This document shows positions 52,492 through 61,504 of a stretch of DNA of 64,000 bases, in pieces. Position 1 is the stretch's first letter. The number at the start of each line of letters is the position of its first letter. The position numbers and the translations under genes are program-made. The stretch covers positions 992,001 to 1,056,000 of the forward strand of contig CAVVPY010000001.1 of the NCBI GenBank assembly GCA_963750295.1, in the 5' to 3' direction. The notes below the pieces were generated by a model that was not told the DNA's origin, did no database searches, and worked only from the letters and a program-made list of their open reading frames with translations. The stretch is from CAVVPY01 sp963750295. GTDB taxonomy: Bacteria; Actinomycetota; Actinomycetes; Mycobacteriales; Jatrophihabitantaceae.

Positions 52492-53500
52492 CGCTGCGCT
52501 CGCTCTCGAGGCGCAACTCGGTCGTGAACCCGACCGGGTCGGACTGGGCGCACGTCCCGAGGCGTCCGGTGCGCAGCAGTTCGCGCCAGGTCTCGACGCT
52601 CCAGTTCGCCGGCTCGGTGCTCGCGCAGAAATCCTCGAGCAGCCCGACGAAGCGGGCCGGGTCCGACCGGAACGGGAAGTGTCCGGCAGTCGGGAAGATC
52701 TCCAGCCTGCTACCCGGCATCGCGGCGTGCGCGCGCCGGCCGTGATCGACGGGCAGCACGCTGTCGCGCGCACCCCACATCAGCAACGTGGGCATACCGG
52801 TGGCGAGATAGCTGCGATCGAGCATGGTGACCACCTGCCCCCGCCAGTCGACGACCGAGCGCAGCGTGCGGATGAACGCCGACCGCGACGTGTGGTCGGG
52901 CAGCGCCTCGACCACCCGCCGGAGGTCGACCGCGTCCAGGCCCAGGCCGGTGTCCAGCCGGCGGAGCACCTCGATCGCGGCGTTGACGGCGAGCCTGGCG
53001 AACGGCAGCCGCAGCGCCGACAACCCGACGTGCGCACCGGGCAGCGTGACCGCGCGGAGAACGGGTGACACGCCTCGCCCGGCCCCACCACTGGCGACCA
53101 GCACGAGCCGCTCGGTGCGTTCGGGGAACTGGTAGGCGAACTGCATCGCGACGCCACCGCCGAGCGAGTGCCCGACCAGGGTCACCCGCTCGATCCCGAG
53201 GACGGCCAGCAGGTCCCTCATGCCGTTGGCGTAGGCGGCGACGGAGTAGTCGGCCCGAGGCTTGTCCGAATAGCCGTGGCCGAGCAGGTCGGGGGCGATC
53301 ACGGTGTGCTCGCGTGCGAGTAGCGGGATCACCTCCTGCCAGGTGCGCGAACTGTCGCCGATGCCATGGATGAGCAGCAGCGGCGGCCCCTGCCCGGCGA
53401 TGCGGAACGCGCGCCGGTACCCGTGCACGAGCCGGGTGCGGACCTGGACGCGCGTGTCGGTGAGCCAGCGGGAGTTCACGTCGTGCGCGAGTCGCAGCAT
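52484..53500 (-). CDS. Alpha/beta hydrolase
   Basis: 338 residues. Nucleophile S112 in VGHSLGGG, acid D246 in WGARDSVLP and His274 in TAGHFPFRSDP, with LLLIHGIGDSSRTW as oxyanion-hole region. The N-terminal roughly 30 residues and a C-terminal extension of 50 are extra. An esterase/lipase-like enzyme with unknown substrate; similar enzymes in mycobacteria act on lipids. It may follow the esterase/ATP-grasp operon on the same strand, 79 bases away, but may also have its own promoter. Confidence 0.9.
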   Translation of the reverse strand: MLRLAHDVNSRWLTDTRVQVRTRLVHGYRRAFRIAGQGPPLLLIHGIGDSSRTWQEVIPLLAREHTVIAPDLLGHGYSDKPRADYSVAAYANGMRDLLAVLGIERVTLVGHSLGGGVAMQFAYQFPERTERLVLVASGGAGRGVSPVLRAVTLPGAHVGLSALRLPFARLAVNAAIEVLRRLDTGLGLDAVDLRRVVEALPDHTSRSAFIRTLRSVVDWRGQVVTMLDRSYLATGMPTLLMWGARDSVLPVDHGRRAHAAMPGSRLEIFPTAGHFPFRSDPARFVGLLEDFCASTEPANWSVETWRELLRTGRLGTCAQSDPVGFTTELRLESERSAT

Positions 53501-53579
53501 CGTCGGCTCCTAACCGCGCGGACCGATGGAAGACCTGACGCTAGAACGCTCGCGGGTCAGCGGTGTTTCAGAGATGTTG

Positions 53580-54314
53580 CTAGTCGGCCGCGGCGTTCCA
53601 GCCAGCCAGCCGCGCGCGCCGCACCGCGGTCTCGAGCGGACGCAGCGCCTCGCGCCGCGCCGCGACGCCCCCGGTGTCGATCGCACCGCCGGCTGGATCT
53701 TCCGCGGCCAGGTCGAGGACTGCCTGCAGCCGTTCGGCCTGACCGAGCAGGCCGACTGCTCGCTGCGGGTGGCCCGGCGGCAAGGTCAACCGCTCACTCG
53801 CACGCCGGGCGTCCAGCAGCGCCTCGCCGGCACCGGCCAGCGCACCGGCGACGTCCGCACGGGCCAGTGCGCTGGCGGAGTCCCTGATGGCGGCCGCGAG
53901 TTCGTACTGCGCGTCGCCGAGTTGCAGGTGGTCCGGCGGCACCGCCTCGATCTCGAACGCGTGCCAGAGCACGGTCGGCGGTGCGCTGCTCGGCTCGTGC
54001 TCGATCACCTCGGGCACCACCGCGAGACCGGCGCCGAACGCGGCCTCGCCGGCGTCGAGCGCGGCCGCGCGGAAGCCGGCGGGGCCGGGGACGCCGCGCA
54101 CGTCACCGGGTGCGGGAAGCACGCACCGCACCGGACCGCCACCGCTGCGCCAGCGGGTGAGCAGGTCGAGCAGCGGGACGAAGTCGAATTCGGGTGTGCC
54201 GTACACCTGATGCCGCAGATCCGTGCCGGTCACCACGTCCACGACCTCGTCCGGGCCGACGGCGCCGCGCAGCCACGCGGCCGTCCACGCGGCCAGCATC
54301 CCCGACAGCAGCAC
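53580..54314 (-). CDS. Uncharacterised protein of the ATP-grasp/esterase operon
   Basis: 244 residues, not recognised. The first half is mixed alpha/beta (MLAAWTAAWLRGAVGPDEVVDVVTG, RCVLPAPGDVRGVPG) and the second half is a helical bundle (ELAAAIRDSASALARADVAGALAGAGEALLDARR, listed in parts). No catalytic motif or membrane segment is obvious. The GTG start lies 16 bases after the ATP-grasp stop, so it is the fourth gene of that operon. Confidence 0.75.
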   Translation of the reverse strand: MLLSGMLAAWTAAWLRGAVGPDEVVDVVTGTDLRHQVYGTPEFDFVPLLDLLTRWRSGGGPVRCVLPAPGDVRGVPGPAGFRAAALDAGEAAFGAGLAVVPEVIEHEPSSAPPTVLWHAFEIEAVPPDHLQLGDAQYELAAAIRDSASALARADVAGALAGAGEALLDARRASERLTLPPGHPQRAVGLLGQAERLQAVLDLAAEDPAGGAIDTGGVAARREALRPLETAVRRARLAGWNAAAD

Positions 54315-54330
54315 CCGCCCAGATTAGGCG

Positions 54331-55560
54331 TCAGCCCTGGTCCTCGACCCACGCGCCGAGCAGGCCGCGGTAGTGAGCGATGAAATGGTCGTGCTCGTGC
54401 GCAGGAAAGGTCGAGCGGACGGTGTCGACGAGCAGGCGGTCGAAGTCCGGTCCGCCGAAGTAGTCGAGCGCGATGTCGTCGAAATCGGCCAACCTGCTCG
54501 CGCAGAAATCGTGGTAACGCTCGACCTCGAAGTAGTCGTCGGCCAGGGAGCGGTAGGCGGCGAGCTTCTCGTCGTAGTCGAGGTCGGTGCGGTCGGCGAT
54601 GTCGAAATACCGTCGCGTGTCGAGGTCGTAGCGCGGGCGCCGACCGGTGACGGTACAGAACACCGACCACTTCACCAGCGCCTTCATGGCCCACGGGAAG
54701 TAGTAGTGCAGGCTGGTGATGGCGACGTCGGGGCAGGCGTTCGCGTAGTCGATCGGATAGACCACGCCGTCCTTGACCAGCGTCTCGCAGGAGTTGAACT
54801 CCCAGCGGAAGAACGCGTTGACCAGCCGCCCGATCGTCACCGCCTCGTCGCCGGTCTTGGCGTCCAGAAAGCCGTGCGAGATGGAATACCGCGCATGCAT
54901 CGGCTGGTCCGGGTCGAAGTTCATCACCATGGTCTCGGCGCCGATCGACAGGCTGCGGGCGAACACCTCGTAGTCGGCGACCGCGGACTGCAGGTGCATG
55001 AGGCGCTGGCCCGACTCGTCGTAGGCGCGGTGCAGTTCACCGCGGTCGCGGATCATCGTCACCCCGACCCAGGCGCCGCCGTCGTAGGGCTTCATGAACA
55101 TCGGGTAGCCGAGCCGGTCGGCGATCGCATCGAGATCGAAGGACCGGTTGTAGCGGGCCGCGGTGTAGGCGTACTTCGCGTGCTCCGGCGGGTTCTTGAA
55201 CGGGACGAGCACCGTGTCCGGAACGTGCAGGCCGAGGCGCATCATCGCGCAGTAGGCGGCATGTTTCTCCATGCTCTGGAAGGTAAACGGGCTGTTGAGC
55301 AGGTAGGTGTCGTCCATGAGCGCAGCCTTCTTCAGCCACTCACGGGGGTGGTAGTACCAGTAGGCGAGCCGGTCGATCACGAGGTCGGTTCGTGGCTTCG
55401 AGCGCAGGTCGAACGGCTCGATCGTCATCCGTTCGACGTCGAAGCCGTGGGTGGCGTCGGCCGCGTCGGTCACCGTCCCGATCCGCCGCACGAGGGCCTC
55501 GAACGCGGTGGGCCAGTCCTCTTCGGTACCGAGCAGCAATCCGAGCAGATGGTCGGCCAT
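54331..55560 (-). CDS. ATP-grasp ligase of an uncharacterised operon
   Basis: 409 residues. ATP-grasp core: FMKPYDGGAWVGVTMI with Lys157, the purine-loop region YEVFARSLSIGAETMVMNF, and an acidic metal site at VVYPIDYANACPDVAI. The N-terminal roughly 110 residues and C-terminal 120 residues are extra domains. It probably joins a carboxylate to an amine/hydroxyl using ATP. It is flanked by two esterase genes (9 bases after the stop of the second) and an unknown gene, so the product may be an amide or ester conjugate. It is not closely similar to the ATP-grasp protein at 472. Confidence 0.85.
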   Translation of the reverse strand: MADHLLGLLLGTEEDWPTAFEALVRRIGTVTDAADATHGFDVERMTIEPFDLRSKPRTDLVIDRLAYWYYHPREWLKKAALMDDTYLLNSPFTFQSMEKHAAYCAMMRLGLHVPDTVLVPFKNPPEHAKYAYTAARYNRSFDLDAIADRLGYPMFMKPYDGGAWVGVTMIRDRGELHRAYDESGQRLMHLQSAVADYEVFARSLSIGAETMVMNFDPDQPMHARYSISHGFLDAKTGDEAVTIGRLVNAFFRWEFNSCETLVKDGVVYPIDYANACPDVAITSLHYYFPWAMKALVKWSVFCTVTGRRPRYDLDTRRYFDIADRTDLDYDEKLAAYRSLADDYFEVERYHDFCASRLADFDDIALDYFGGPDFDRLLVDTVRSTFPAHEHDHFIAHYRGLLGAWVEDQG

Positions 55561-55569
55561 GGTGCCTCC

Positions 55570-56304
55570 TCAGCAGAACCGCGGCAGGTGATGACGCAGC
55601 TGGCGCTGCCACGACGGCCAGTCGTGCGGGACATCGTGACCCCACACGTCCAGCTCGTGACGGATCTGTTTGCGCGTCAGCAGGTCGGCGAACGCGTAGG
55701 TGCTGGAGATCGATCGCGTCGGTGACTCCTCGAACGCGCCCTGGCCGACGACGAGCAGCAGGCTGACCTGGCTGCGCAACCAGTCGAGGTGGTCGCCGTG
55801 TGCGTGCTCGAGATAGGCCATCGGATTATTGAAGTAGGTCGCGTCACCCTGCTCGCCCCACGGGTGCCAACCGGTGGGGTCGTAGTTGCCCGACAGGCAG
55901 ATGGCCATCGGAAACACGTCGGCGCGCTTGAGGGCGAAGTTCGCTGCGTGATACGCGCCGAGGCTGCACCCCAACGTGGTGATCTCGACCGGGCCGCCGC
56001 AGTCGGAGTGGATCCAAGGCACGGCTTCGCCGTGGATCCAGGCCTCGTAGTCGTTGTGCCGCCGCGCCCGTTCCTCGGTCGGGATGGAGTCGTCCGACCA
56101 CGTCCACCCGTCGGCGCTGTCGACGCAGTAGAGCTTGAGCCGGCCGCCGTCGATCAGGTCGGCGAGCGCGTCCACCATGCCGTTGTTCTCGAAATCCCAG
56201 GCCCGCCCCTGCTCGGACGGGAAGACGATGACCGGCCGGCCCCAGTGGCCGTACGCGACCAGCGTGGCCGGTCCGAGGTCGACCTGATCACGTCGCACGG
56301 GCAC
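55570..56304 (-). CDS. Esterase, COG4947-type alpha/beta hydrolase
   Basis: 244 residues. Nucleophile S114 in TTLGCSLGAYHA; the C-terminal VWGHDVPHDWPSW region holds the His. This compact family (COG4947) is annotated only as putative esterase. Encoded between the E-set esterase (17-base overlap upstream) and the ATP-grasp ligase (9 bases downstream), which points to a shared pathway. Soluble, no signal peptide. Confidence 0.88.
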   Translation of the reverse strand: MPVRRDQVDLGPATLVAYGHWGRPVIVFPSEQGRAWDFENNGMVDALADLIDGGRLKLYCVDSADGWTWSDDSIPTEERARRHNDYEAWIHGEAVPWIHSDCGGPVEITTLGCSLGAYHAANFALKRADVFPMAICLSGNYDPTGWHPWGEQGDATYFNNPMAYLEHAHGDHLDWLRSQVSLLLVVGQGAFEESPTRSISSTYAFADLLTRKQIRHELDVWGHDVPHDWPSWQRQLRHHLPRFC

Positions 56305-57328
56305 CCACCACCGTCGTCACCAGTTCGGTCAGCGTGGGGTGCAGGGCGTCACGCCAGGCGGTGAAGTTGTGCGTGTCGCGGACCTCGCGCAGCGAGAGCC
56401 GGTAGCCGAGCCGGTGCAAGGTGGCGGCCATCGCCTGGTTGTTGGCCAGGTTCTCTTCGCGGAGCCCGCACGTGATCGCGACCGGCACTGCGTGTTCGTC
56501 CGTGTGGGCGTCGTGCACCGACTGGACGAAGCGGGTCACCGCGCCGAACCCGGCGAACCCGGTCTCTTGCGCGTCGAGGGCAGGAGTGAAGAAGCTGCCC
56601 GACTGCAGCAGCATCCCGTCGAGCAGGCCCGGATGCGTCCGGTGCAGGTGCAGCACGGCGAGCGCGCCGAGGCTCACGCCCACGCCGATGCGGACGGTGG
56701 CGGGCGCGAGATCCGGTACCGCCGCCGCGAGCGCCGCGGCGTACCCCTCGTGCGCGGAGTACCACGCATTGCGATCACCCGGCCCGAGCAGCGCGGCGCG
56801 GACGGGCGGCAGCGTGCGGGCGGCCACGCCGGACGCGAGGTAGCTGGTGAATGCGCCGAGCGACGCGAACTCCGGACCGTCGTGGACGACGAGCAGCGGC
56901 GCGGGTTCGTCGGGTGGCAGGTCGGCCGGTGACCACAGGTCGCCCGAGAGCGGCGCGCCGAGGTCGGGGCACTCGATGTGCACCGCGGACGTCGTCCCCT
57001 CGACGGTAGGTGCGTCCAACCAGTCCGGGGGCTGGTAACCGGGGAACACCACGACCGACTTGTCCCCGAACGCGCCCGGCGCGCGCAGCGGGTTGCCCGG
57101 GTCGGTGATGGTGGTGCGGTGGCCGTTGTGATCACGGACCTCGAGCAGGTACTCCATCCGGTCGACCTCGGGACGGGGCAGCTTCAGCCGCCACGCGGCG
57201 CCCTGCCGCCGAAAGCGCAGCCCGCGCCGCAGTCCCAGTTCCTGGGCCAGACGAACGCCGATGAGCCGTCCGTGCGGGTCGGGCAGGGCGAACTCCACCC
57301 CGCGGTCGGACACATCCGGGGCGGCCAT
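56288..57328 (-). CDS. Enterochelin-esterase-like hydrolase
   Basis: 346 residues. The N-terminal roughly 100 residues form a beta-rich E-set domain as in Fes/enterochelin esterases; the hydrolase domain has S219 in VGVSLGALA, an acid in GLREENLA and His320 in RDTHNFTAW. Fes-type enzymes cut trilactone siderophores, but the rest of a siderophore pathway is not visible here. It is the first gene of the esterase-esterase-ATP-grasp-unknown operon. ATG start; 65 bases to the divergent DUF3097 gene. Confidence 0.88.
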   Translation of the reverse strand: MAAPDVSDRGVEFALPDPHGRLIGVRLAQELGLRRGLRFRRQGAAWRLKLPRPEVDRMEYLLEVRDHNGHRTTITDPGNPLRAPGAFGDKSVVVFPGYQPPDWLDAPTVEGTTSAVHIECPDLGAPLSGDLWSPADLPPDEPAPLLVVHDGPEFASLGAFTSYLASGVAARTLPPVRAALLGPGDRNAWYSAHEGYAAALAAAVPDLAPATVRIGVGVSLGALAVLHLHRTHPGLLDGMLLQSGSFFTPALDAQETGFAGFGAVTRFVQSVHDAHTDEHAVPVAITCGLREENLANNQAMAATLHRLGYRLSLREVRDTHNFTAWRDALHPTLTELVTTVVGARAT

Positions 57329-57380
57329 GTCACGAACCTATCGACGCGCGCGCCTGCCCGACCAGCACCGGGTCAGCACC

Positions 57381-57386
57381 TAGCCT
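57381..57386 (+). promoter_or_regulatory. Candidate -10 box of the DUF3097 gene
   Basis: TAGCCT ends 7 bases before the GTG start. Confidence 0.5.
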
Positions 57387-57393
57387 CATTGCG

Positions 57394-58221
57394 GTGCCTG
57401 ACTACACCGACGTGCTGGCGCAGCCGGGACGCCGCCGCCGCAGCGTGCCGGAGGTTGTCGCCGAGCAGGATCTCGTCGTCGAGACCGCGGACGGGCGGTT
57501 CTGCGGCGCCGTCGTGGCGATCGGACGGGCCGTGGACGCGGGGGAGCGCCGCGACGTCGTCACGCTCGAGGACCGGCACGGCCGGCAGCGGGTGTTCGCG
57601 ATGTTGCCGGCCGCGTTCCTGCTCGACGGCCGGCCGGTGACGCTCGTCCGTCCGGCTGTCGCGCCGGCGAGCGCCACCCGGCGGCGAAAGACCGCATCGG
57701 GCTCCTACGCGGTGGCCGACGCGCCCGTGCGGGTAGCCCGCGCGGGCCGGATCTGGGTCGAGGGGGTGCACGACGCGGCGTTGCTCGAGCGCATCTGGGG
57801 CGATGACCTGCGCGTCGAGGGCGTCGTCGTCGAACCGCTGGACGGCATCGACCACCTCGCCGAGGCGCTGCGGTCCTTCGGCCCCGGGCCGGGACGGCGC
57901 GTAGGCGTGCTGGTCGACCACCTGGTCGCCGGCAGCAAGGAGACCCGCCTGGTCGGTGCGCTGCGTGACCCGAACGTCCTTGTCACCGGCCACCCGTACG
58001 TGGACGTATGGCAGGCGGTGAAGCCGTCGGCACTGGGCATAGCGCAGTGGCCGCGGGTGCCCCGCGGACAGGACTGGAAGACCGGGATCTGTGCTGCGCT
58101 CGGGGTGTCGGACCCGCGCGAGATGTGGCGCCGTGTGCTGGCGAGCGTCGACAGCTTTGCCGACGTCGAGGTGCCGCTGCTGCGCGCGGTCGAGGAACTG
58201 ATCGACTTCGTGACCGGCTGA
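57394..58221 (+). CDS. DUF3097 family protein
   Basis: 275 residues. RIWVEGVHDAALLERIWGDDLR and GVLVDHLVAGSKETRLV are the DUF3097 core, which has the look of a Toprim-like fold (E-G-x-x-D and D-H-x-x pattern). Function unknown; widespread in actinobacteria. GTG start behind a -10-like TAGCCT at 7 bases. 133 bases separate it from the NfeD gene; this stretch is G/C-repeat-rich without a clear structure. Confidence 0.9.
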   Translation: MPDYTDVLAQPGRRRRSVPEVVAEQDLVVETADGRFCGAVVAIGRAVDAGERRDVVTLEDRHGRQRVFAMLPAAFLLDGRPVTLVRPAVAPASATRRRKTASGSYAVADAPVRVARAGRIWVEGVHDAALLERIWGDDLRVEGVVVEPLDGIDHLAEALRSFGPGPGRRVGVLVDHLVAGSKETRLVGALRDPNVLVTGHPYVDVWQAVKPSALGIAQWPRVPRGQDWKTGICAALGVSDPREMWRRVLASVDSFADVEVPLLRAVEELIDFVTG

Positions 58222-58354
58222 CGGTCTCGGGCCGGGGCCGGCAGGGCCCGCAGGGCCGGTCGGCGCCGTTCGGCCCGAATCGAAATGCGGACGGTGTGCG
58301 CATACCGTCACCTAGTTCGCCCGCCTCGACCCGCCGAGATGCCACTATGGACCC

Positions 58355-58789
58355 ATGCCCGCCTGGTTGATCTGGTTGATCGTCGCGGGGGCGCTCGCGG
58401 CCGGCGAAGCCATGTCCGGGACGTTCATCCTGCTGATGGTGTCCGGCGGTGCGGTCGCGGCCGCAATCACTGCGACCTTCGCGCCCGCCGTCATCCAGGT
58501 GATCGTCGGCGTGCTGGGCACGCTCGCACTGCTGTGGCTGGTGCGCCCGATCGCCGTCCGGCACACCAATCCCGGCCCGGCGGCCATCACCGGCACCGAT
58601 GCGCTCGTCGGGCGCGACGCGGTCGTGCTGTCGGCAGTCAGTCAGGACGGCGGCCGCGTACGGCTGAACGGGTCGGAGTGGTCGGCCCGGGCGCAGGACC
58701 CGAAACAAGACCTGCCGGCCGGGACCAGGGTCACCGTCGTCGGGATCGACGGCGCGACTGCGGTCGTCTGGCAAGATCCGTTCGGCTGA
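58355..58789 (+). CDS. NfeD family membrane protein
   Basis: 144 residues. Two N-terminal hydrophobic segments (IWLIVAGALAAGEA, ILLMVSGGAVAAAI, then VIVGVLGTLALLWLV) and a C-terminal OB-fold (GRDAVVLSAVSQDGGRVRLNGSEWSAR). NfeD proteins form membrane platforms with SPFH (stomatin-like) proteins, whose gene follows 11 bases later; the pair matches Rv1487-Rv1488. The ATG is the only good start; CACTAT lies 6 bases before it. Confidence 0.92.
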   Translation: MPAWLIWLIVAGALAAGEAMSGTFILLMVSGGAVAAAITATFAPAVIQVIVGVLGTLALLWLVRPIAVRHTNPGPAAITGTDALVGRDAVVLSAVSQDGGRVRLNGSEWSARAQDPKQDLPAGTRVTVVGIDGATAVVWQDPFG

Positions 58790-58800
58790 GAGGAGCCTTC

Positions 58801-60058
58801 ATGGACGCGGGAGTCATTGCCGCGATCATCGTCGCCGTCGTGGTGATCCTGGTGATCTCGCGGATGGTGCGGATCGTCCCGCAGGCACGCGCCGGTGTGG
58901 TCGAGCGGCTGGGCCGCTACGTCCGCACCCAGGGCCCGGGCCTGACGCTGTTGCTCCCCTTCGTCGACCGGATGCGGCCGCTGATCGATCTGCGCGAGCA
59001 GGTGGTCAGCTTCCCCCCAGCCGGTGATCACGTCCGACAACCTGACCGTCGGCGTCGACTCGGTGATCTACTTCCAGGTCACCGATCCGCGCGCGGCGTC
59101 CTACGAGATCCAGAACTACATCCAGGCCGTCGAACAGCTGACGATCACCACGCTGCGAAACGTGATCGGCTCGCTGAACCTGGAGCAGGCGCTGACCAGC
59201 CGCGACGAGATCAACAGCAAGCTGCGCGGCGTCCTCGACGAGGCGACCGGGCCCTGGGGCATCCGCGTCGCGCGCGTCGAGATCAAGGCGATCGACCCGC
59301 CGCCGTCCATCCAGGACGCGATGGAGCAGCAGATGCGCGCGGACCGGAACAAGCGCGCGATCATCCTGACCGCAGAGGGGCAGCGGGAGTCCGCGATCAA
59401 GTCGGCTGAGGGCGAGAAGGCCGCGCAGATCCTCGCCGCCGAGGGGCAGAAGCAGGCCGCGATCCTGGCAGCCGAGGCCGAGCGGCAGTCACGGATCCTG
59501 CGGGCCGAGGGTGATCGGGCGGCGCGGTTCCTGACCGCCCAGGGCCAGGCGAAGGCGATCGAGACCACCTTCGGGGCGATCCATGCGGCCAAGCCCGACC
59601 CGGCGCTGCTCGCGTACCAGTACCTGCAGACGCTGCCGTTGATCGCGCAGGGCGACGCGAACAAGATGTGGATCGTGCCGAGCGAGTTCAGCAAGGCGCT
59701 CGAGGGCCTGTCACGGCTGTCCGGCGGCTCGGACGAGGGCCCGTCCTGGCTGGATCAGACCGGGACGCAGACCAGCCCGGCCGAGGGTCTGGACACCTCG
59801 GACTGGTTCGAGTCGAGGATCCCGCCGGCTGCCGCGCAGCCCGAGGCGATCAACCTGCGACCCTCGGACGGCGACGCCGAGACGCGGGAGGCGCACGAAG
59901 GCATCAGCGACTCGGGGCTGCCGAGCGTGCCGCCGCTGTCGAAGGCGATCCAGGACGTGAGCAGTACCCCTGCCCTGTCGACGGCGCTTGGGGATGCCGG
60001 CGGCGAGCCGGCGGCGGCCCAACGGCCCCTGCCCGAACCTGACCAACCCGGCACGTGA
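58801..60058 (+). CDS. SPFH/band 7 stomatin-like protein, interrupted by a frameshift
   Basis: About 419 residues if repaired. One N-terminal membrane helix (VIAAIIVAVVVILVISRM), the SPFH domain (QARAGVVERLGRYVRTQGPG to RVEIKAIDPPPSIQDAMEQQ) and an Ala/Glu coiled coil (AEGQRESAIKSAEGEKAAQI) as in Rv1488. The reading frame breaks at a run of six C (59013-59018): the N-terminal part is in one frame and the rest, from about 59019, in another, as if one C were missing. The downstream part could start alone at a GTG at 59024. Either a sequencing slip or a real inactivation. The C-terminal region (about 290 on) is low-complexity, acidic and Pro-rich. Confidence 0.85.
59013..59018 (+). other. C6 homopolymer at the SPFH frameshift
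   Basis: The sequence reads TTCCCCCCAGCCG. Adding one C restores the family sequence SFPPQPVITSDN across the junction. Confidence 0.8.
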
Positions 60059-60073
60059 CCGACCCGCGGCTCC

Positions 60074-60159
60074 GAGTGACGGTTCCCCGAATCGGGTGAC
60101 GGATCCCCGAGTCGGGTGACGCGGATTTTTCCGTCTCTGATCTTGGAAAGTCGTCACTC
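60074..60159. repeat. Dispersed palindromic element, copy B (SPFH-Eis gap)
   Basis: Three near-tandem units of about 20 bases (RGTGACGGWTCCCCGARTCG type) are followed by GGATTTTT and a 29-base arm (60131-60159) that shares the first 12 and last 8 bases with the right arm of copy A at 15064-15092. The variable middle is 9 bases in both. Relative to copy A the core is inverted. It lies between two converging genes, where a hairpin could end both transcripts. Confidence 0.85.
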
Positions 60160-60202
60160 GGCGCGCGGGCGCGGCGGACCGGGATGTGCGAGCGCAGGTC
60201 GG

Positions 60203-61462
60203 TCAGAAACCGGTCGCGTTCCACGGGGCGAGCGGGGTCCGGAACATCGCATCGGCACGTGCGAGGGCTCCCGGGCGAAGCTCCGCGACGCCTCCGCCCG
60301 ACGCGAGCTGGCTGAACGAGAACCCGCCGAGGTAGGTCGAGGCCAGCACCCGCTGGGTCACCCGCAGCTCAGGCGAGGTGTCGGTCGGCGCGCAGCTCAC
60401 CTCGTCCGCGTCGGCCTCGAGGACGACCCGCGCGGCGCCGTACCCGCCCAGATCGGCATCGGTGACGTCGAGGACAAGCCGGCCCGGGACGGCGTAGCGG
60501 CGCGCGGCCAGCGCGGCGGGGACGTCGAGCAGCCGCAGCCACAGGTCGTCGCCGGTGTAGGTCTGCCGCAGCGCCCGGCCGTCGGCGAGCATCCAGCGCA
60601 GCGGCTCGTCCACCGGTCGTTCGTGCAGCAGGATCTCGTCGATCGCGTCGATGCCGGACAGGTAGGCGAACAGGTCGCGGTAGGCGTCCTCGGACGCCGC
60701 GGCGAACTGCACCACCTCGATCGACCCGAGCCGGCCGTCGAGCTCGAAGTCGCGCTCGCGCTTCCAGCCGAGCAGGCCGTCCGGGCCGTCCGCGCTCTCG
60801 TGCAGGATCCAGGTGGCCAGCCGATTCGGCACCGGCTGGTAACCGTCGGTGGCGAGCCGGCGCGGCCACCACTCCCTCTCCCGATCGACCTGCCCGGGCC
60901 GCAACCGGCGGAACTTCTCGAAGATCGACTCGGCCACGGTGGCCAGCTCGGCCGGCTCGACCTGTCGCACCGTGCCGGTGCCGGACGGCGCGAGCCGTGC
61001 CAGCGGCGAGCGCGGACGGTAGGTGTACTGCGCGGACTGGGTCGCGGGCGCATAGCCGTAGCGCCCGTAGATCGGCCACTCGGCGGCGATGAGGATGCTG
61101 ACCGGGTCGCCGCGGTCTTTCGCATCGTGCAGTGATTCGGTGATCATCCGGGTGAGCAGACCGCGCCGGCGGTGCGTCGCTGCGACGCTGACCGCGCTCA
61201 CGCCGTCCGCCTCGATCTCGGTGGTCGCCGTCCCGAGTCCGGGGACGGTCAGCCGGTGCGGCTCGGTCGCCAGGGTCGCCACCCACCGGTCCCGATCGCG
61301 GACGCCCCATACCCGTCCCACCGGCCAGCTCCTGCGCCACGCCTCGACGTGCTTGTCGAAGTCGCTGCTGTGCGGATCGCCGAGCAGGGTCGTGACGAGC
61401 TGGGTCAGGTAGGGCTTGGCCTCCTCGGCCGGAATGTCACGCACGATCTCGAGCTCGCTCAT
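60203..61462 (-). CDS. Eis-like GNAT N-acetyltransferase
   Basis: 419 residues. An N-terminal GNAT domain with the acetyl-CoA loop VAATHRRRGLLTRMI, a second GNAT-like domain, and a C-terminal sterol-carrier-like domain; it ends APWNATGF, giving the free terminal carboxylate used by Eis enzymes. Eis proteins acetylate aminoglycosides or protein lysines. The ATG at 61462 is preferred over an upstream TTG (61483). No antibiotic-resistance claim can be made from sequence alone. Converges with the SPFH gene across the repeat element. Confidence 0.88.
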   Translation of the reverse strand: MSELEIVRDIPAEEAKPYLTQLVTTLLGDPHSSDFDKHVEAWRRSWPVGRVWGVRDRDRWVATLATEPHRLTVPGLGTATTEIEADGVSAVSVAATHRRRGLLTRMITESLHDAKDRGDPVSILIAAEWPIYGRYGYAPATQSAQYTYRPRSPLARLAPSGTGTVRQVEPAELATVAESIFEKFRRLRPGQVDREREWWPRRLATDGYQPVPNRLATWILHESADGPDGLLGWKRERDFELDGRLGSIEVVQFAAASEDAYRDLFAYLSGIDAIDEILLHERPVDEPLRWMLADGRALRQTYTGDDLWLRLLDVPAALAARRYAVPGRLVLDVTDADLGGYGAARVVLEADADEVSCAPTDTSPELRVTQRVLASTYLGGFSFSQLASGGGVAELRPGALARADAMFRTPLAPWNATGF

Positions 61463-61504
61463 GGGACGAGACGATGCCAGCAAACTCCGACCGCTGCAGC
61501 CGGA

